64,000 bases of DNA from Phycomyces blakesleeanus NRRL 1555(-) (lineage: Eukaryota; Mucoromycota; Mucoromycetes; Mucorales; Phycomycetaceae), in the NCBI RefSeq assembly GCF_001638985.1, contig NW_017265136.1, positions 62,001-126,000 of the forward strand, in the 5' to 3' direction. Below, in pieces: positions 12,559 to 24,428 of this stretch. Numbering within the stretch: the stretch's first letter is position 1; each line of letters opens with the position of its first letter. A program made the position numbers and the translations under genes. The notes under the pieces are model-generated. The model did not search any database and was not told where the DNA came from. It saw only the letters and a program-made list of their open reading frames with translations.

Positions 12559-13542
12559 CCTCCTGTCAACTGAGTCTTATCCCACCATACATAAGAATCC
12601 ATCTTATCCTTGCATTGCCCTTGGCATGCATCCCAGTAAGAATCCTTGGCATTCACAAACCCGAAACTAGCCGGGTTCTGGACAATATCCCTTAACAATG
12701 TGTGTACATGGATAATATCTAGTTCCAAAGCACTGTGGTGTTGATTTAATAGAATGCTATCCTTTTCAAGAAGCTTGTTAAAGCTCTTAGACGCATCTCC
12801 CCACTGTTTCTTTAAATCTGGATCTTGAAAATATGGCAAAAGATCCAACGGCGGTACACTCAGGACAATCATTCGATTGGCTCCAAACACCTTGCGGATA
12901 TTTCGCTGAAGAAAGAAAAAAAGGAAGAGGGGGTTTTCTGTTAATTAAAAACATAATAATAAACTGATGGTTCTTTAGGAGCTCACCATTTGCTGGCTGA
13001 TACAATCTACAACCTTTGTGAAATCTGGAGGATTTTGATCTTTTGGATCTGGGTTTGATAGATCAGTCAGGATCAAAGAAAAAGAATATAGTACAGTAAT
13101 CAAATTACAGCAGCAATATATGTATATTTACCGTGATCTTGTATTGTCTTCTGGATATCACTAACACCGACCCAGAAAGCATATACAGTCTCAAGAGGAT
13201 CGTGATTCATCTGCTCTCGGTAGTACATCTCGATTTGATCTCTGATGCTTGGAGGAGTGTCTGATGACACATTAGAGTAGAGCTTATTGTCGCACAATGC
13301 ACCACTAAATGCAAAGTTATTAAGAGAGGCATCCCATCCCACAGCAAGATCTTCATTCCAAAGAGGACCGTTTGTAAGCCGTTGCCGATTCCCTGTGTCT
13401 GTGCTTGATTATGAGACTTTTGGTCATTATGATAATCATTCTACATACCAGAGTATGAATCACCAAAGACAACCAAGTGTTTGACACCTGAGGCTATACA
13501 AGCTGGTAGACACAAGAGAGCAAGACACACAAATGGTTTCAT
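12006..13542 (-). CDS. GDSL/SGNH-family hydrolase-like protein, signal peptide and C-terminal membrane anchor
   Basis: Five exons: 13542-13449, 13398-13132, 13048-12987, 12905-12560, 12463-12006; 408 aa. An N-terminal signal peptide (MKPFVCLALLCLPACIASG) precedes block I, VVFGDSYSDTGN, with the candidate nucleophile Ser. After the SGNH core comes an acidic linker and a single membrane span (YLFVIIIAFVCIGFVYFA), then a short basic tail, so the enzyme-like domain would face outward or the lumen. Family members hydrolyse esters of lipids or acetylated sugars. Two usually conserved positions differ: the block III Gly-x-Asn-Asp is GVSD, and the catalytic Asp-x-x-His is D-K-T-Q (WWDKTQLTGGAHRAIA). 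It may therefore be catalytically weak or inactive. All introns are short GT-AG. Confidence 0.85.
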
Positions 13543-15145
13543 ATCTAGACTAAATGTGATGGCAAGGGAAGGAAAGCATATTCATTACTTGACGTTCCTA
13601 AAACAAGCTGAGGCTTCACGTGACTAATACACTACTTGAGAGAATTTGTGGTTGAGGGGCTGTGCAAAAAGAAAATTCTATTATTCTCTAACCCAGTGTT
13701 CAACCATATCGGCTTAGTCGAATTTCAGAGGTTCACAACCTTATAAACAGCCATCTGATAGTACCACCCAGGATTGCCTTAATAGTTAAAAAAAAAGATA
13801 CCTATAAAACAAAAACTGGGAATTAAAGACAAAACCTAATATTCTTATTTATAACCAGAACTTGTTTGTTGATATGTAATATAGAAGGCCTTTATTATTA
13901 CCATGGACAATAAATTACTTTGAGTAGTCTTGTTAAAGAAAATATTCAATATATGATTTTATCATTTTATTGTCTTTTACTTTAAAGCGCCCCTCCTTCT
14001 ACAAATTCAGCTAGTATCTTTTGAAAGGATTGCTATTTCAATAAGACAAGCAGTGCCAAACCCCAATATATGTTCCTGACCTGCGGTTTCTTCCAAAGAT
14101 ACAGATCTACAATATACTTCTCTGATCGGAAAAACGGAAATAAGTAAAAGAGATGTATCTAAATAGTAAAAAAAAACCATAATCCAAATGTGTACTTTTT
14201 AATACTCAATATAAACTTAGTCAGACAGTTCAGTTGTATTGGCTCGAGCATAATTCCCCTCTAGATCACTCTTATCCTCCACTTGCCTTTTTTTTTTTAA
14301 AAAATAATAATAATAATAATAATTCTTAACACAAACTACAAAACTGGGCATATAGTATCTCCAAGATACTTTTGTACATATTTTTAAAATGAATAACTGA
14401 TTTTCTATAAATTTGGAGTCTAATTTTAACCTATTGGCACAAGCAAAGAAAAAAAATGAAATCCATCATGCTTCTTTATTTTATTTTATTTTATTTTATT
14501 TTGTTGCTATTCCCAAACACATGAACACACACTTCTTTAGTAAGTTGGCCGAAAAACGACATTGAATTATCAAGAAGTATATAGATATGATATGTAATAT
14601 AAGCTAGTAAGAATATAGCAATATTTAAGTATTAATCGTTCGCATGATTATAAAACATTCATATATCAGTCAATGGTTGTTCTACTCCAAGTTCTTTTTT
14701 CTTCTTCTTACAAGTAACCCTTGTGGTTATTATTTAAGGGATTTAAAATTGATAAATTAAGCACCCATTTGGAATAAAGAAAATAAAAAAAAGGATCATT
14801 TATTTGCCTTTCTACCAATAGAATGCTTATAAACGAAATAAATGCTATTAATTGGATAACATTAATGAGAAACTTCTATAAAATTAACAAATGATCTTCC
14901 TTGAATTGAGCAAATATCTTTATAAAAGTACAGTAACAAGCAGAACAAAAATAGACCAGTTTATGGGTAATAGGAAATAAAAAGAAAGACAAAAAGGATA
15001 GTAACGTAAGACAAAAAAAGTTAGTAGTATTTCCGCTCAAATAAACCAAAAATTGCTAAAAGAAATACTCCAGTAAGAGAAAGAGCGAAAAATTTAATCG
15101 AATTATTGCTTTTCTTTCTCTGTTCTAAGTTTGTTCTGGACAATC
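13543..15145. other. AT-rich intergenic region between divergent genes
   Basis: This is the shared upstream region of the GDSL gene (minus) and the MFS gene (plus). It holds an ATT/TAA run near 14305-14322 and a TTTTA run near 14478-14502. No gene is visible. Confidence 0.55.
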
Positions 15146-17483
15146 ATGAGCTGCGATAAATCTCATCAGAATTCTGATGGGCCATCAATAGCCATTGAAG
15201 ACAACGACTCAAGGAACAGACAGAGTCTCGACAAGTCTTTTTCTATTCACACTGCCTCCGTTTCACTGGATCAAAGTCTGTTTGGCGTAGTCCCTGAACA
15301 AAATGACCTTTCTGTATCGAGCTATACAAGTCGGGAAAAGAAAGCACCCAAGGACCCTTCTTGGCAATTGAAGACCTTGGTTTTGATGTGTATGCTTGCA
15401 ATACCAGGCAAGTAAAGAGATTAAATAAACAATTTCATAAAAGAAAAACAAGAAGAGAGAGAGAAAAAAAAACTTTGAATATCTGAGTTACCAGGTATTT
15501 ACTTTACTTTTGTTTTTCGCTGATACAGTCGGATGTCATTATTTGGAAGCAACTGTGGGCACATTGAAGACCAGCCTCAAAAATGTAGGTACAATATATT
15601 AAGATTATTGTTTTCCTTAAATACCGTGCTCTAACACATCTTGTAATTAGAGTATGAACATCAACAATACACAGTTCAGTATCCTCCTTTCATCTGTCAC
15701 GCTTGTCAATACAATTCTACCTCTTCTTGTTGGTAACCTGGTGGACGATATATCATTCGTTGGATCTATACGATCTACGACAATTGTGAGCACCATCATA
15801 TTTGCTGGAAGTGTTTTGGTGTCCGTTGCATCAACTTACAATAACTATGCCATGATGGTCACCGGTCAAGTCATTTATGGCCTGGGCGATGGAATGATTG
15901 TAACGATGCAAGAAGCTATTCTTTCCCGATGGTTCAGAGACCAACAGCTTTCTATCATCGTTGGACTTATGCTTAGCGTTGCCCGTCTAACCAAATGGGC
16001 AGCCAAGATGGTCAGCTACCCAATTATAGAAGCAACGGGGTCTAAAAATTGGCCCATCTATATTGCTACAGGGTTTTGTGGCCTTGGTGTTGTAATGAAT
16101 TCCATCTACTGGTTTGCTTTATACAAATATGGATATGCTACAGCATCAGGAAGAGAGCTCCAATTGCATTCCAAAGTACATGCCATTCATCCAGAGCCCC
16201 TCGAAAAAGATGAATATTCTCGGAGTCTGTCTGTGCCATCCAATCTACCTCACTCAAGACACAACTCCCATACATCCTCAATTCTCTCTCAGCATATCGT
16301 AAACTCCAAAAACCTCAAATGGACAGCTTCTTTGATCTTTTATATTCCAGGAATATTCTGGATGGTGCCTTGGGTCCAACTGGTGATGTCGAGCGTATTG
16401 AGTAGCTTTAGTGATATTGCAACGTAATTAAACAGGATAAGCTACTTGTAAAGGCGATCTAAGTATGTGCCTTGGTATCTAACAAAACTCTTGATCGATA
16501 GTGAATTTGTCCAATTCAGATTCGGCACCACGAGTGTTACAGCAGGTGTAAGCAATGAGATATTCCAAAGACACATTTTCACTCGGCTCACTCTATGATT
16601 ATCATCATTGTGGTGACTTTCTTATTATTATTATAGTACCAAAGTAGTCTTACTCAGGTTGTACCTATAGTTGCTGCCCCGCTTATGGGTGTTGTTGTTC
16701 ACCGGTACGGAAAGCGTTTGTTTGTCTGTAAGTTTCTCCATTCCATCTCCTTTTCTTCATACCAGTATCTTATCTAAAGCTTTTTGTTGTTCATTCTATA
16801 CTTCTCACGTAGTATTTGCTGGTACACTTGTGCTTATTACTGCCTTGGTTTTGCTGGCTTTTACAAATGCGACTCCAGAAGTTGGACTCATCATGTTCTC
16901 CCTTGCTTTGGCACTGGGTCCAATCGGTTTGCTGAGCTCGACGCCTCTATTGCTGCCCCACGAGATGATTGGTACGGGCATGGGCTTACACAAGAGCTCT
17001 AACAATATCGGAACCACCATTGTGTCAGTATTGGTTGGCTATGTACAAGACTTGACTTTCCATGATGGAGATTCAAAAGACAACTTGACCGACCTGGCTT
17101 CAGAATACGATGGTGTGATGGTGCTGTATATTGTTCTTGCTTGCTGCTCTACCCTGGTGGCCATTATATTTTGGGTATTGGACAGAAAATTCTTGGATGG
17201 CTGGCTCCAGATTAACAAGAAGAGAAGAGAAGAGCGTTTGGACAGAGTCTATGCTGAGCAAGACGGTTCGAATGATATACCCGACAATACAACTACACCA
17301 AAACCAAACCCAGAGTGCGATGAACACAAACACACGTCCTTGCAGAGAATTGGGAGCCAGTTGCTCAAGAAGAGAAGCTTTGTTTACGTTGGAATATTTT
17401 TATTATGGCTTTTTATTGCTTGGGTTATATTCTTTACATTTGCACTAATGCCTGTGTACCAAAAGTACAATGTTGTGGATTAG
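15146..17483 (+). CDS. Major facilitator superfamily transporter, MFSD1-like
   Basis: Six exons: 15146-15407, 15529-15584, 15651-16423, 16502-16547, 16637-16727, 16813-17483; 632 aa. The start is the first in-frame ATG (MSCDKSHQ). Exon 1 ends at a GC donor (CAG|GCAAGT), the only donor I found that keeps the frame into GCHYLEATVGTLKTSLKN. Hydrophobic segments are spread over both halves with a long hydrophilic central loop, as in 12-span MFS proteins. The order of motifs (LKTSLKN, then QEAILSRWF, then VARL, then FGTTSVTAGYQSS) recalls MFSD1-type lysosomal carriers, but I cannot assign the substrate. The N-terminus is polar (about 85 residues) and the C-terminus ends in a final membrane span and a short tail. 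Family placement is inference; membrane transport is well supported. Confidence 0.8.
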
Positions 17484-17913
17484 ACTGTAATGAATAAATA
17501 AATATTTATAAAAAGAAAGAAAGAAGACTAGAGTTGAAAGCTCCCCTGGTTCCAAAGCTAGAAGTCACTGTGAAGAAATAACCCCCATGTATGGTGTACT
17601 TGCTTAATTCTGGGTTATCTAACAGTTGATTGTTCATCATGGTCATTTAATCAACCTTTTATGATATTTTATTTGTGGTACATTTCACAAGGCACTTCAT
17701 CTTTTATATAAAAAAAAACCTAAAAAAGGGTATATTTCTTTATGAATTATATTTTTAAAGTCCCCAATCATCTTTGACTTTTGAATGAAGGCTTTCTGGG
17801 AGCAAATGGCTACAACATTTTAAGCCCGTCTCGATCTGAGAGGAGCCGAAAAATAAGTCACATTTGTGTGAAAGACAACGAATTCATAATCGATACTTCT
17901 CTCATCATTGACG
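17484..17913. other. Intergenic region
   Basis: 3' region of the MFS gene and 5' region of the small gene that follows; AT-rich, with no distinct element. Confidence 0.5.
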
Positions 17914-18192
17914 ATGCAACGGCCATCGATTGTCACCTTGACATTAAACGACCTCGATGATCTTGATCATCTCAAAGATGAATACGAAATTCAGCACAGC
18001 CAAAAGCAAAGCATACAAGATGACTTGGAAACTGAATTCTATGGTTATCCTTCCTCTCCAAAAAATTACAGCAGTCCTCCAAGGGATGTAAAAAGGGACT
18101 TACCGGAACCTGTTAGTAATACAGAACCTGTTCAGTTGACTCGCGCCCAACAAAGAGCCTTGGATACAAAGCGTAGGATGGGTTTTATATAA
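17914..18192 (+). CDS. Small hypothetical protein (92 aa)
   Basis: An intronless frame runs from the ATG at 17914 to TAA at 18190-18192. The protein is acidic in its first half (LNDLDDLDHLKDEYEI), then Ser/Pro-rich, and ends in a basic segment RAQQRALDTKRRMGFI. There is no signal peptide or membrane span and I recognise no family. Codon use and GC are higher than in the flanking AT-rich DNA, which supports a real gene. It could be a small regulatory or adaptor protein, but no function can be named. Confidence 0.5.
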   Translation: MQRPSIVTLTLNDLDDLDHLKDEYEIQHSQKQSIQDDLETEFYGYPSSPKNYSSPPRDVKRDLPEPVSNTEPVQLTRAQQRALDTKRRMGFI

Positions 18193-20092
18193 ACACGCCA
18201 AATATATATCTCTGCGTTTTTGACTACACCCAAGCAAAGCAAGTTTCTTCCTTCCTTTTTTTTTTACGACTCTCAGGCACAATTATAATAAAGACACAAT
18301 ATTGCTGGTTTGAAATATAAGCACAGCTACACATAGCGATATAAATGTATAGATTTCGCCATATTCTGTGACGCTGGCGTCATATTTTATTAAATTTTGC
18401 CTTCAACCAACAGATTAGATTAACATAGTTCAGGTAACCTATTTTTGGGATTCTCATTTTGGTTATCATTATTTCCCGATGAAGGTATTAAAAAAAAACA
18501 GATAATTAAAGCGTGGTTGTTGAAAAGGCCGGCAAAACGGAAATATCTAAATGCTGTGATCATGTACTGCGTGGCAAAAAAAAATAGGGCAAAATTATAT
18601 ACTTGATACTATATTTTGAATATTGGATCTGAAGCATCTTGCTTATTTGCCTTGAAATGCTTAACAATTTTCATGGCTGGGATTCGCATTGGACATTAAT
18701 TTTGTTGGGCCCGTACCTTCATTGGACCAAGATACGGAGTCTATTGTCCGTAAGACTGGTATTTACGTATGTTTCTTCCAACGTTAGATTCATAGACTTG
18801 GTATTTTTGATGGTCCGTGCCAATACTTCCTATAACCTACTTTTGTTGAGTAAATGCCAAAAATATTGTAGCACTCGCAATGTTCTCTTGCTGATCGTTT
18901 GCTATAGAGTGAATTACTTGGATAGCAAAACTTTGGGTGTAAAGTAATATTACTCTAAGCATTTATATTTCGATGGTTAAGCGCTCCCAAAGAATACATA
19001 ATCAATATTAACAATAGTCAGGACGAGATCCACCACCACCTTTACTAGGTGTCTGTATATTGTGTGGTAGAACACTCTTCATGAGTTGTTTTTACAGCTA
19101 AAAGTTAGACCGCATAAGACAGACGACCTTATCCTAAAACCAAAATATATCTAGATTGTGGTTGTAAGCTTCTATATATTCGTATGTATTAAATAAAATA
19201 AACCATCTGTGTATACACAAATATAAGCATTGATGGTAAGAAGACCTTATTCAATTTTAGAGGGTAAAGTAGCCCTTGATTTCAAGACACATAACGCTTA
19301 TTATTATTATTTTTGGAATGTGCAACAGGGATGTCTTTACAAGAGCGACATCAACTTTTTATTTTATCTGTATTTGAGACACTTTATTTGGGAAACACGG
19401 TTTATGAGATCATACTCAACAATAAATGTACAACGTTTGACAGATGTCAAAACGATAATCTTTATTCGTCATATTTGCCATGTCTTGGCAAATATTCTAT
19501 TTATTTTTATGATTCTTATATTATACAATCTTAAACGCTTACATATATAGCTCTTTAAGAGGTCTTTATTTTAATAGAGAAAATTATATCATGTTTGCGT
19601 GCGTGCATTTGTGTATATGTGCGGTAAAGGCATAGATCACATAACACGAGAGGATGCGTGGAGTAAATCTGAGATTCAAGAAAAGACTGGATCTTCATAT
19701 TCCGTTTATCCATTGACCAAAGAAGATCTATTTGAATAGGTTGGTGGTTCAAATGATGAGTAAAATAAACAAAATAGAAAGCACTATGATAATTGCTCAA
19801 TATTTCAACGAAAAACTTAATGGCTCTTATCTTCTTTAAACAGCTCAAAAGTAGTATGAGATCAGATATTATGTATTTCACCTTTCTATTATTATTGCCA
19901 TAGTGATATATCTCTACCACTCTGTAAAAGACTCAATATGATGTCACAATAAAATCGAATATTGGATGCCCTCCTCTTATTCGCATTGTATTCACTGTGA
20001 CTTGGGTCCCTCTCATTTATTTTTTTTGGGTGCTTATAAAACCAGATCATTTGCATTATGATCCATTATCCCTTTCCACAATTATTGTTAAA
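18193..20092. other. AT-rich intergenic region, about 1.9 kb
   Basis: Several open frames exist (for example 18639-18947 and 19230-19550) but they show no motif, splice support or codon pattern. I see no identifiable element. Confidence 0.5.
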
Positions 20093-22009
20093 ATGGCAAC
20101 CACAATATTCTCTGTTTTCGAAAACAAGCAAAACCTGGACAAGACAGCCGTCATCATTCCATCGTCGGCGCCTATCCCTGCTTCTCTTACTTACAAACAG
20201 CTTCTTGATGTTATCTACGATTTTGCCAACAAGTTGTCTCAGGCTGTCCCTGCCGAGGCATTAAAGCCCGGAAGCTCCATTTCTATTTCTTATATTAACT
20301 CTCTCGAGTTTGTGGTTGCTTTTCTCGGTGTCGGCTTCATGCGTCTGATTGCCTCCCCTCTCAACCCAGCCTACAAGAAAGACGAATTCAACTTTTACTT
20401 GGAGGATGCCCAGAGCACAATTATGATTGTTCCCGCCGGTGCCTCCAAAGACCCAAAGAATGCTGCCGTGTCTGCTGCCAGAGACAGAGGTGCTCTTGTT
20501 GTTGAGATCCACTGGAATGGAAAGTCTTTGGATGTTGAGCTTGTTGGTGGTAGCAAAGGTTCCGGAAGCCACCGTAAGATCGAGTCGTTTAAACCCCAGA
20601 CCGAAGATATTGCACTTTTGTTGCACACCAGCGGTACAACGGGAAGACCTAAAGGCAAGTATCGGCGTAAAGGAGAGTGAGCATGTGAATGCGAATGAAA
20701 ATGAAAAATGCAAATACAAATGAGGATATGGAATTGGGCGTGAGCGTAGTCATAGATGTTAGGGTTAGAGTTAGTATTGGTGTGGATATGGATGACTAAG
20801 TTCTGTGAAAAAAAAAATAGGTTATGCTAATTTACTTTGTTTGGACTCCAATAGGTGTTCCTCTTACACAGCTCAACTTAGCTACCTCTATGAACAACAT
20901 TGTGCACACCTATGAACTGAATCCCAAAGACAGAACCATGCTGGTTATGCCCCTCTTTCACGTACATGGCCTGGTCTGTGGATTACTGGCCACTCTCTTG
21001 GCCGGTGGCTCGGCTGTAATTCCTCAGAAGTTCAGTGCTTCTCATTTCTGGAAAGACTTTACTGATACTGGTTGCAACTGGTACACTGCAGGTAATTTTT
21101 CATTTTCTTTTTTTCTTAAAAAAAAATAAGATGTTTACTTGTTTGGTTGCTTGCTTGCTGGCGCGGAAAAAAGAAAGAATAACGAAGCCTAAACTAAACT
21201 AAACCCGACACCCATTTATCATTTCAGTTCCGACAATTCATCAGATCCTCTTGAGAAACCCACCTGCTTCGGTCCCTAATATTCGATTTATTCGCTCCTG
21301 CTCATCAAGTCTGGCCCCTGCAACTTTCCATGCCATCGAAAAGCACTTCAAGGCTCCTGTACTGGAAGCATACGCCATGACTGAAGCATCTCACCAAATG
21401 ACTTCTAACCCACTTCCAAAGTTCGGACCACACAAGCCTGGGTCCGTAGGTTTGGGCCAGGGTGTTGAGGTTGTGATCCTAGACGACGAAGGCAATCCCA
21501 CAATTGAGGGAGAAGTGTGCATTCGCGGTGCTAATGTCACCCATGGATATCTCAACAATGTCGAGGCTACCCAAAAATCGTTCACAAAGGATGGTTACTT
21601 TAGAACGGGTGACCAGGGTAAAAAAGACAAGGATGGTTATCTTGTGCTGACCGGTCGTATCAAGGAACTGATTAACCGTGGTGGTGAGAAGATCTCTCCT
21701 CTTGAACTCGATGCCGTCCTTCTCAGCCATCCAAAGGTAGCTGAGGCAGTAAGCTTTGCTGTTCCCGATGATATGTACGGACAGGAAGTCCATGCTGCTG
21801 TTGTGTTGCGTCCTGAGGCTTCCAAAGAAACCCACAGAGCCATTGAGCGTGAATTGACCTCGTACATGGTTACAAAAGTGGCCAAATTCAAGGTACCAAA
21901 GCGTATCTATGTAACTGAACATATGCCCAAGACTGCCACCGGAAAGATTCAGCGTCGTGTTGTCAGTGAAACATTCTTCAAGCCTCAACAGCAACAGGCT
22001 AAGCTTTAA
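20093..22009 (+). CDS. AMP-forming acyl-CoA synthetase, peroxisomal (Pcs60/oxalyl-CoA synthetase-like)
   Basis: Three exons: 20093-20654, 20855-21091, 21228-22009; 526 aa. It activates a carboxylic acid with ATP and ligates it to CoA. The phosphate-binding motif TSGTTGRPKG spans residues 179-188. Also visible are PLFHVHGLVCGL, the YAMTEASHQM region, YFRTGDQG and the C-terminal GRIKELINRGGEKISP and KTATGKIQRR segments, with the catalytic Lys in the last. The protein ends in AKL, a peroxisomal PTS1 signal, as expected for yeast Pcs60-type enzymes. Length and layout fit the AAE3/Pcs60 group, many of which act on oxalate; substrate remains inference. Intron 1 uses a probable GC donor (AAAG|GCAAGT) within the Gly codon of the P-loop. 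Confidence 0.9.
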
Positions 22010-23046
22010 AAATATAATGCCTTTAATTAATCGACACCAGCAACGGTACCGTCAAAAGCAACAAAAAAAAGGGTCTTTATAATACGTAGAATACTGTTTC
22101 AAAACACACGTTTTTTTTTGTACTTTATATACTAGATATTCAAAATATATATACTTCCCCAGCATCCATCCTACATTTTTTGTTCTTCAAGAGAACTAAA
22201 AGTAAATAAACAGCCAACCAAACAACAATAAGATCAATTCTCTATTTAATTTCTTTTTTGAGTGGCTATATAATATGATTAAGAATCTCTTTTTTTTTTG
22301 CCTTGGTTCATATAGACTATTGAGTATTTGATATAAACTACCATTGATTACCTACAAACCCACCATTTTCATTTAATAATAGAGCAACAGCCAGAAATCA
22401 AAGCTGTAAAAAAAAATGCTCTGAATACGACTTACGATCAGTCCATTTTAACCTTTTATTTTATTTTTATTGATTTAGAAAGGTCGTATTTTAAAGTCGA
22501 TAGCAAGCAGTTCAAGGAAAAATGCATTGATAAAATTGTGCTGGTGATATAAAAGAGTAGTGGATATATTAATAATTAAATAGTTGATATAGATACAGAA
22601 ATAATAATAATAATAAGAAAAAGTTAAATTTGAAAGACAATGAGTTTTCTTTAAGAAAATAGTGTTAATAACTAGCCTTCACTCCCTATATTATATGCTT
22701 TTAAAAGTGTGGTAAAATATAAATCACGTTTTTTTTTATATATAGAAAGCTTATCATAGCTCTGAATCAAGCTTTTCAGTTTCAACACCATCACACTACA
22801 TTCAGGCAGGTCAAGATTAAACTGATCGACTGGAACTAATTTGAATCTGTCATTGTATTCTGTTTTATTTTATTTTATACTTTTTGTGTGAAGCTGTCTA
22901 TGTCGTTTCGATCCAAACGAGGCACAAGAGTTTATATTACAGTCAAACTAATGTCATGCAACTACAATTCCAAAAAGTCGGTTATGGGAACTCAAAATCG
23001 ACAACTTGTTTGACAATTTAACTTTACAGTTAAGATATTATATATA
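22010..23046. other. Intergenic AT-rich region
   Basis: 3' flank of the synthetase gene and DNA up to the Tc1-like insertion. It holds T runs and an AAT run near 22602-22615. No gene is seen. Confidence 0.5.
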
Positions 23047-24387
23047 CACTCACAATCAAAAACGTTTCGACCCCCGCAAAAAATGCCTAAAAAAAATCGA
23101 AAAAATAAAAATAAAAACATTGTTTTCTCCCAATATTATTAATCAAATCCAACATGCAAGACGTAAATTCATCAGAAAACACCCACGGATCATATGAAAA
23201 GGCCAATCCCTATAAATACGGATGCATCATGTACATGCATTTAGCAAATTACGGGGCGACCCAGATTTCATTGGTGGTTGGCATGAGTCTGTCCACTGTC
23301 AAGTACATCATTAAGAGAGTGGACGAGACAGGATCGCCCGAGCCAAGAAAAGGGTCCGGACGACCTAGAAAGATTGACGAGAGGACAGAAAGACACCTTG
23401 TTCAAATAGTTCGTAAGGACCCCTTTGCCTCATTTTCTAGGCTAAGGGCTTCCTTAAAGAACATGGAGGTATTTGTCTGCAGAAAGACAATAATCAGTTG
23501 TCTGAAGCGTTTGGGCTTCGGATCATATATCGCAGCTCACAAGCCAACTTTAACCGAAAACCACAAGAAAAGAAGGCTGGAATGGGCCCGTGAGCATGTG
23601 AATTGGACAGATGACCAGTGGAGAGGTGTAGTGTGGTCAGATGAATCACGGTTCACAGTTGAGGGTAATGATGGAGGAGCTAGAGCTATCAGGAAAGTCG
23701 GTGAAAGGTTCAAGGAAGAAAATATCATCGAAGGAACCAAGTGGGGGAAGGGTAGTGTGATGATCTGGAGTTGTTTCTGGGCCGGTGGTTTTGGCCCTTT
23801 GGTGTTCCTAGATGGTAACGTAAACCAAGACCAATACGTGAACACTTTGGCTCAGAACTTCCTCCCTTGGTTCCAAAATCTTTCGCGGGAACAAAACAGG
23901 AGCTTCGTGTTCCAAGAGGACAACGCCAGCTGTCATACTGGGTCGTACTCGAGGTGGTGGAAAGATAGCCATGAGATCCGAGGTTTTGACTACTGGCCCG
24001 CTCAAAGCCCGGATCTCAACCCCATCGAGCATCTCTGGTGGGCTCTCCAGAGGCGCATGAGTGACGAGAGGGCCAGTATTAACAATGTTGAAGATCTGAA
24101 GGTTGTAATGCAACGAGAGTGGCGAAGGATAGGTCTCGAACTTTCGTCAACTTTGGCCGGAAGCATGCAGCATCGATGCCAGGCTGTAATTGAGGCCAAA
24201 GGAGGTCATACAAAATATTGATCTTTTATTTTTTTTTATATTTCAATAATAAACATATATATAATCTTTTATTTGAAGTTTGAATGCTTTAGCTTTTATT
24301 ACTGAGGAGCAGTTGCATGTTGAATACATGCCATGATTTCTCTCATGCATTTTTTGGGCTCAGAGGTCGAAACGTTTTTGATTGTGA

Positions 24388-24390
<3 letters not shown>
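23047..24390 (+). mobile_element. Complete Tc1/mariner-type transposon (1344 bp)
   Basis: Terminal inverted repeats flank the transposase. The left end reads CACTCACAATCAAAAACG from 23047 and the right end is its reverse complement ending at 24390, with one mismatch over about 26 bp. TA dinucleotides lie directly outside both ends (23045-23046 and 24391-24392), matching Tc1/mariner TA target duplication, although both sides are TA-rich. The right flank is a TA run of about 36 bp. Intact TIRs and an uninterrupted transposase suggest a young, possibly active copy. Confidence 0.95.
23154..24221 (+). CDS. Tc1-like transposase, intact
   Basis: A single uninterrupted 355-aa frame begins at the ATG at 23154. 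The N-terminus has a helix-turn-helix region (ATQISLVVGMSLSTVKYI), then an AT-hook-like GRPRK at about 69-73. The catalytic acidic residues are Asp in WSDESRF (about 163), Asp in FQEDNASCHT (about 256) and Glu in QSPDLNPIEHLW (about 292). By my count 35 residues separate the last two, one more than classical DD34E Tc1. The protein would bind the element's inverted repeats and catalyse cut-and-paste transposition into TA. It lies centrally in the element with 107 bp before it. All catalytic motifs are intact. Confidence 0.95.
   Translation: MQDVNSSENTHGSYEKANPYKYGCIMYMHLANYGATQISLVVGMSLSTVKYIIKRVDETGSPEPRKGSGRPRKIDERTERHLVQIVRKDPFASFSRLRASLKNMEVFVCRKTIISCLKRLGFGSYIAAHKPTLTENHKKRRLEWAREHVNWTDDQWRGVVWSDESRFTVEGNDGGARAIRKVGERFKEENIIEGTKWGKGSVMIWSCFWAGGFGPLVFLDGNVNQDQYVNTLAQNFLPWFQNLSREQNRSFVFQEDNASCHTGSYSRWWKDSHEIRGFDYWPAQSPDLNPIEHLWWALQRRMSDERASINNVEDLKVVMQREWRRIGLELSSTLAGSMQHRCQAVIEAKGGHTKY

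Positions 24391-24428
<38 letters not shown>

Noticed and set aside
18639..19550. Open frames in the 18.2-20.1 kb gap, with one stretch loosely reminiscent of a retroelement integrase
   Set aside because: No catalytic motif, no flanking repeats and no consistent frame; too weak to annotate.
23006..23197. Open frame overlapping the left end of the Tc1 element
   Set aside because: It crosses the transposon boundary and TIR and overlaps the transposase start in another frame.
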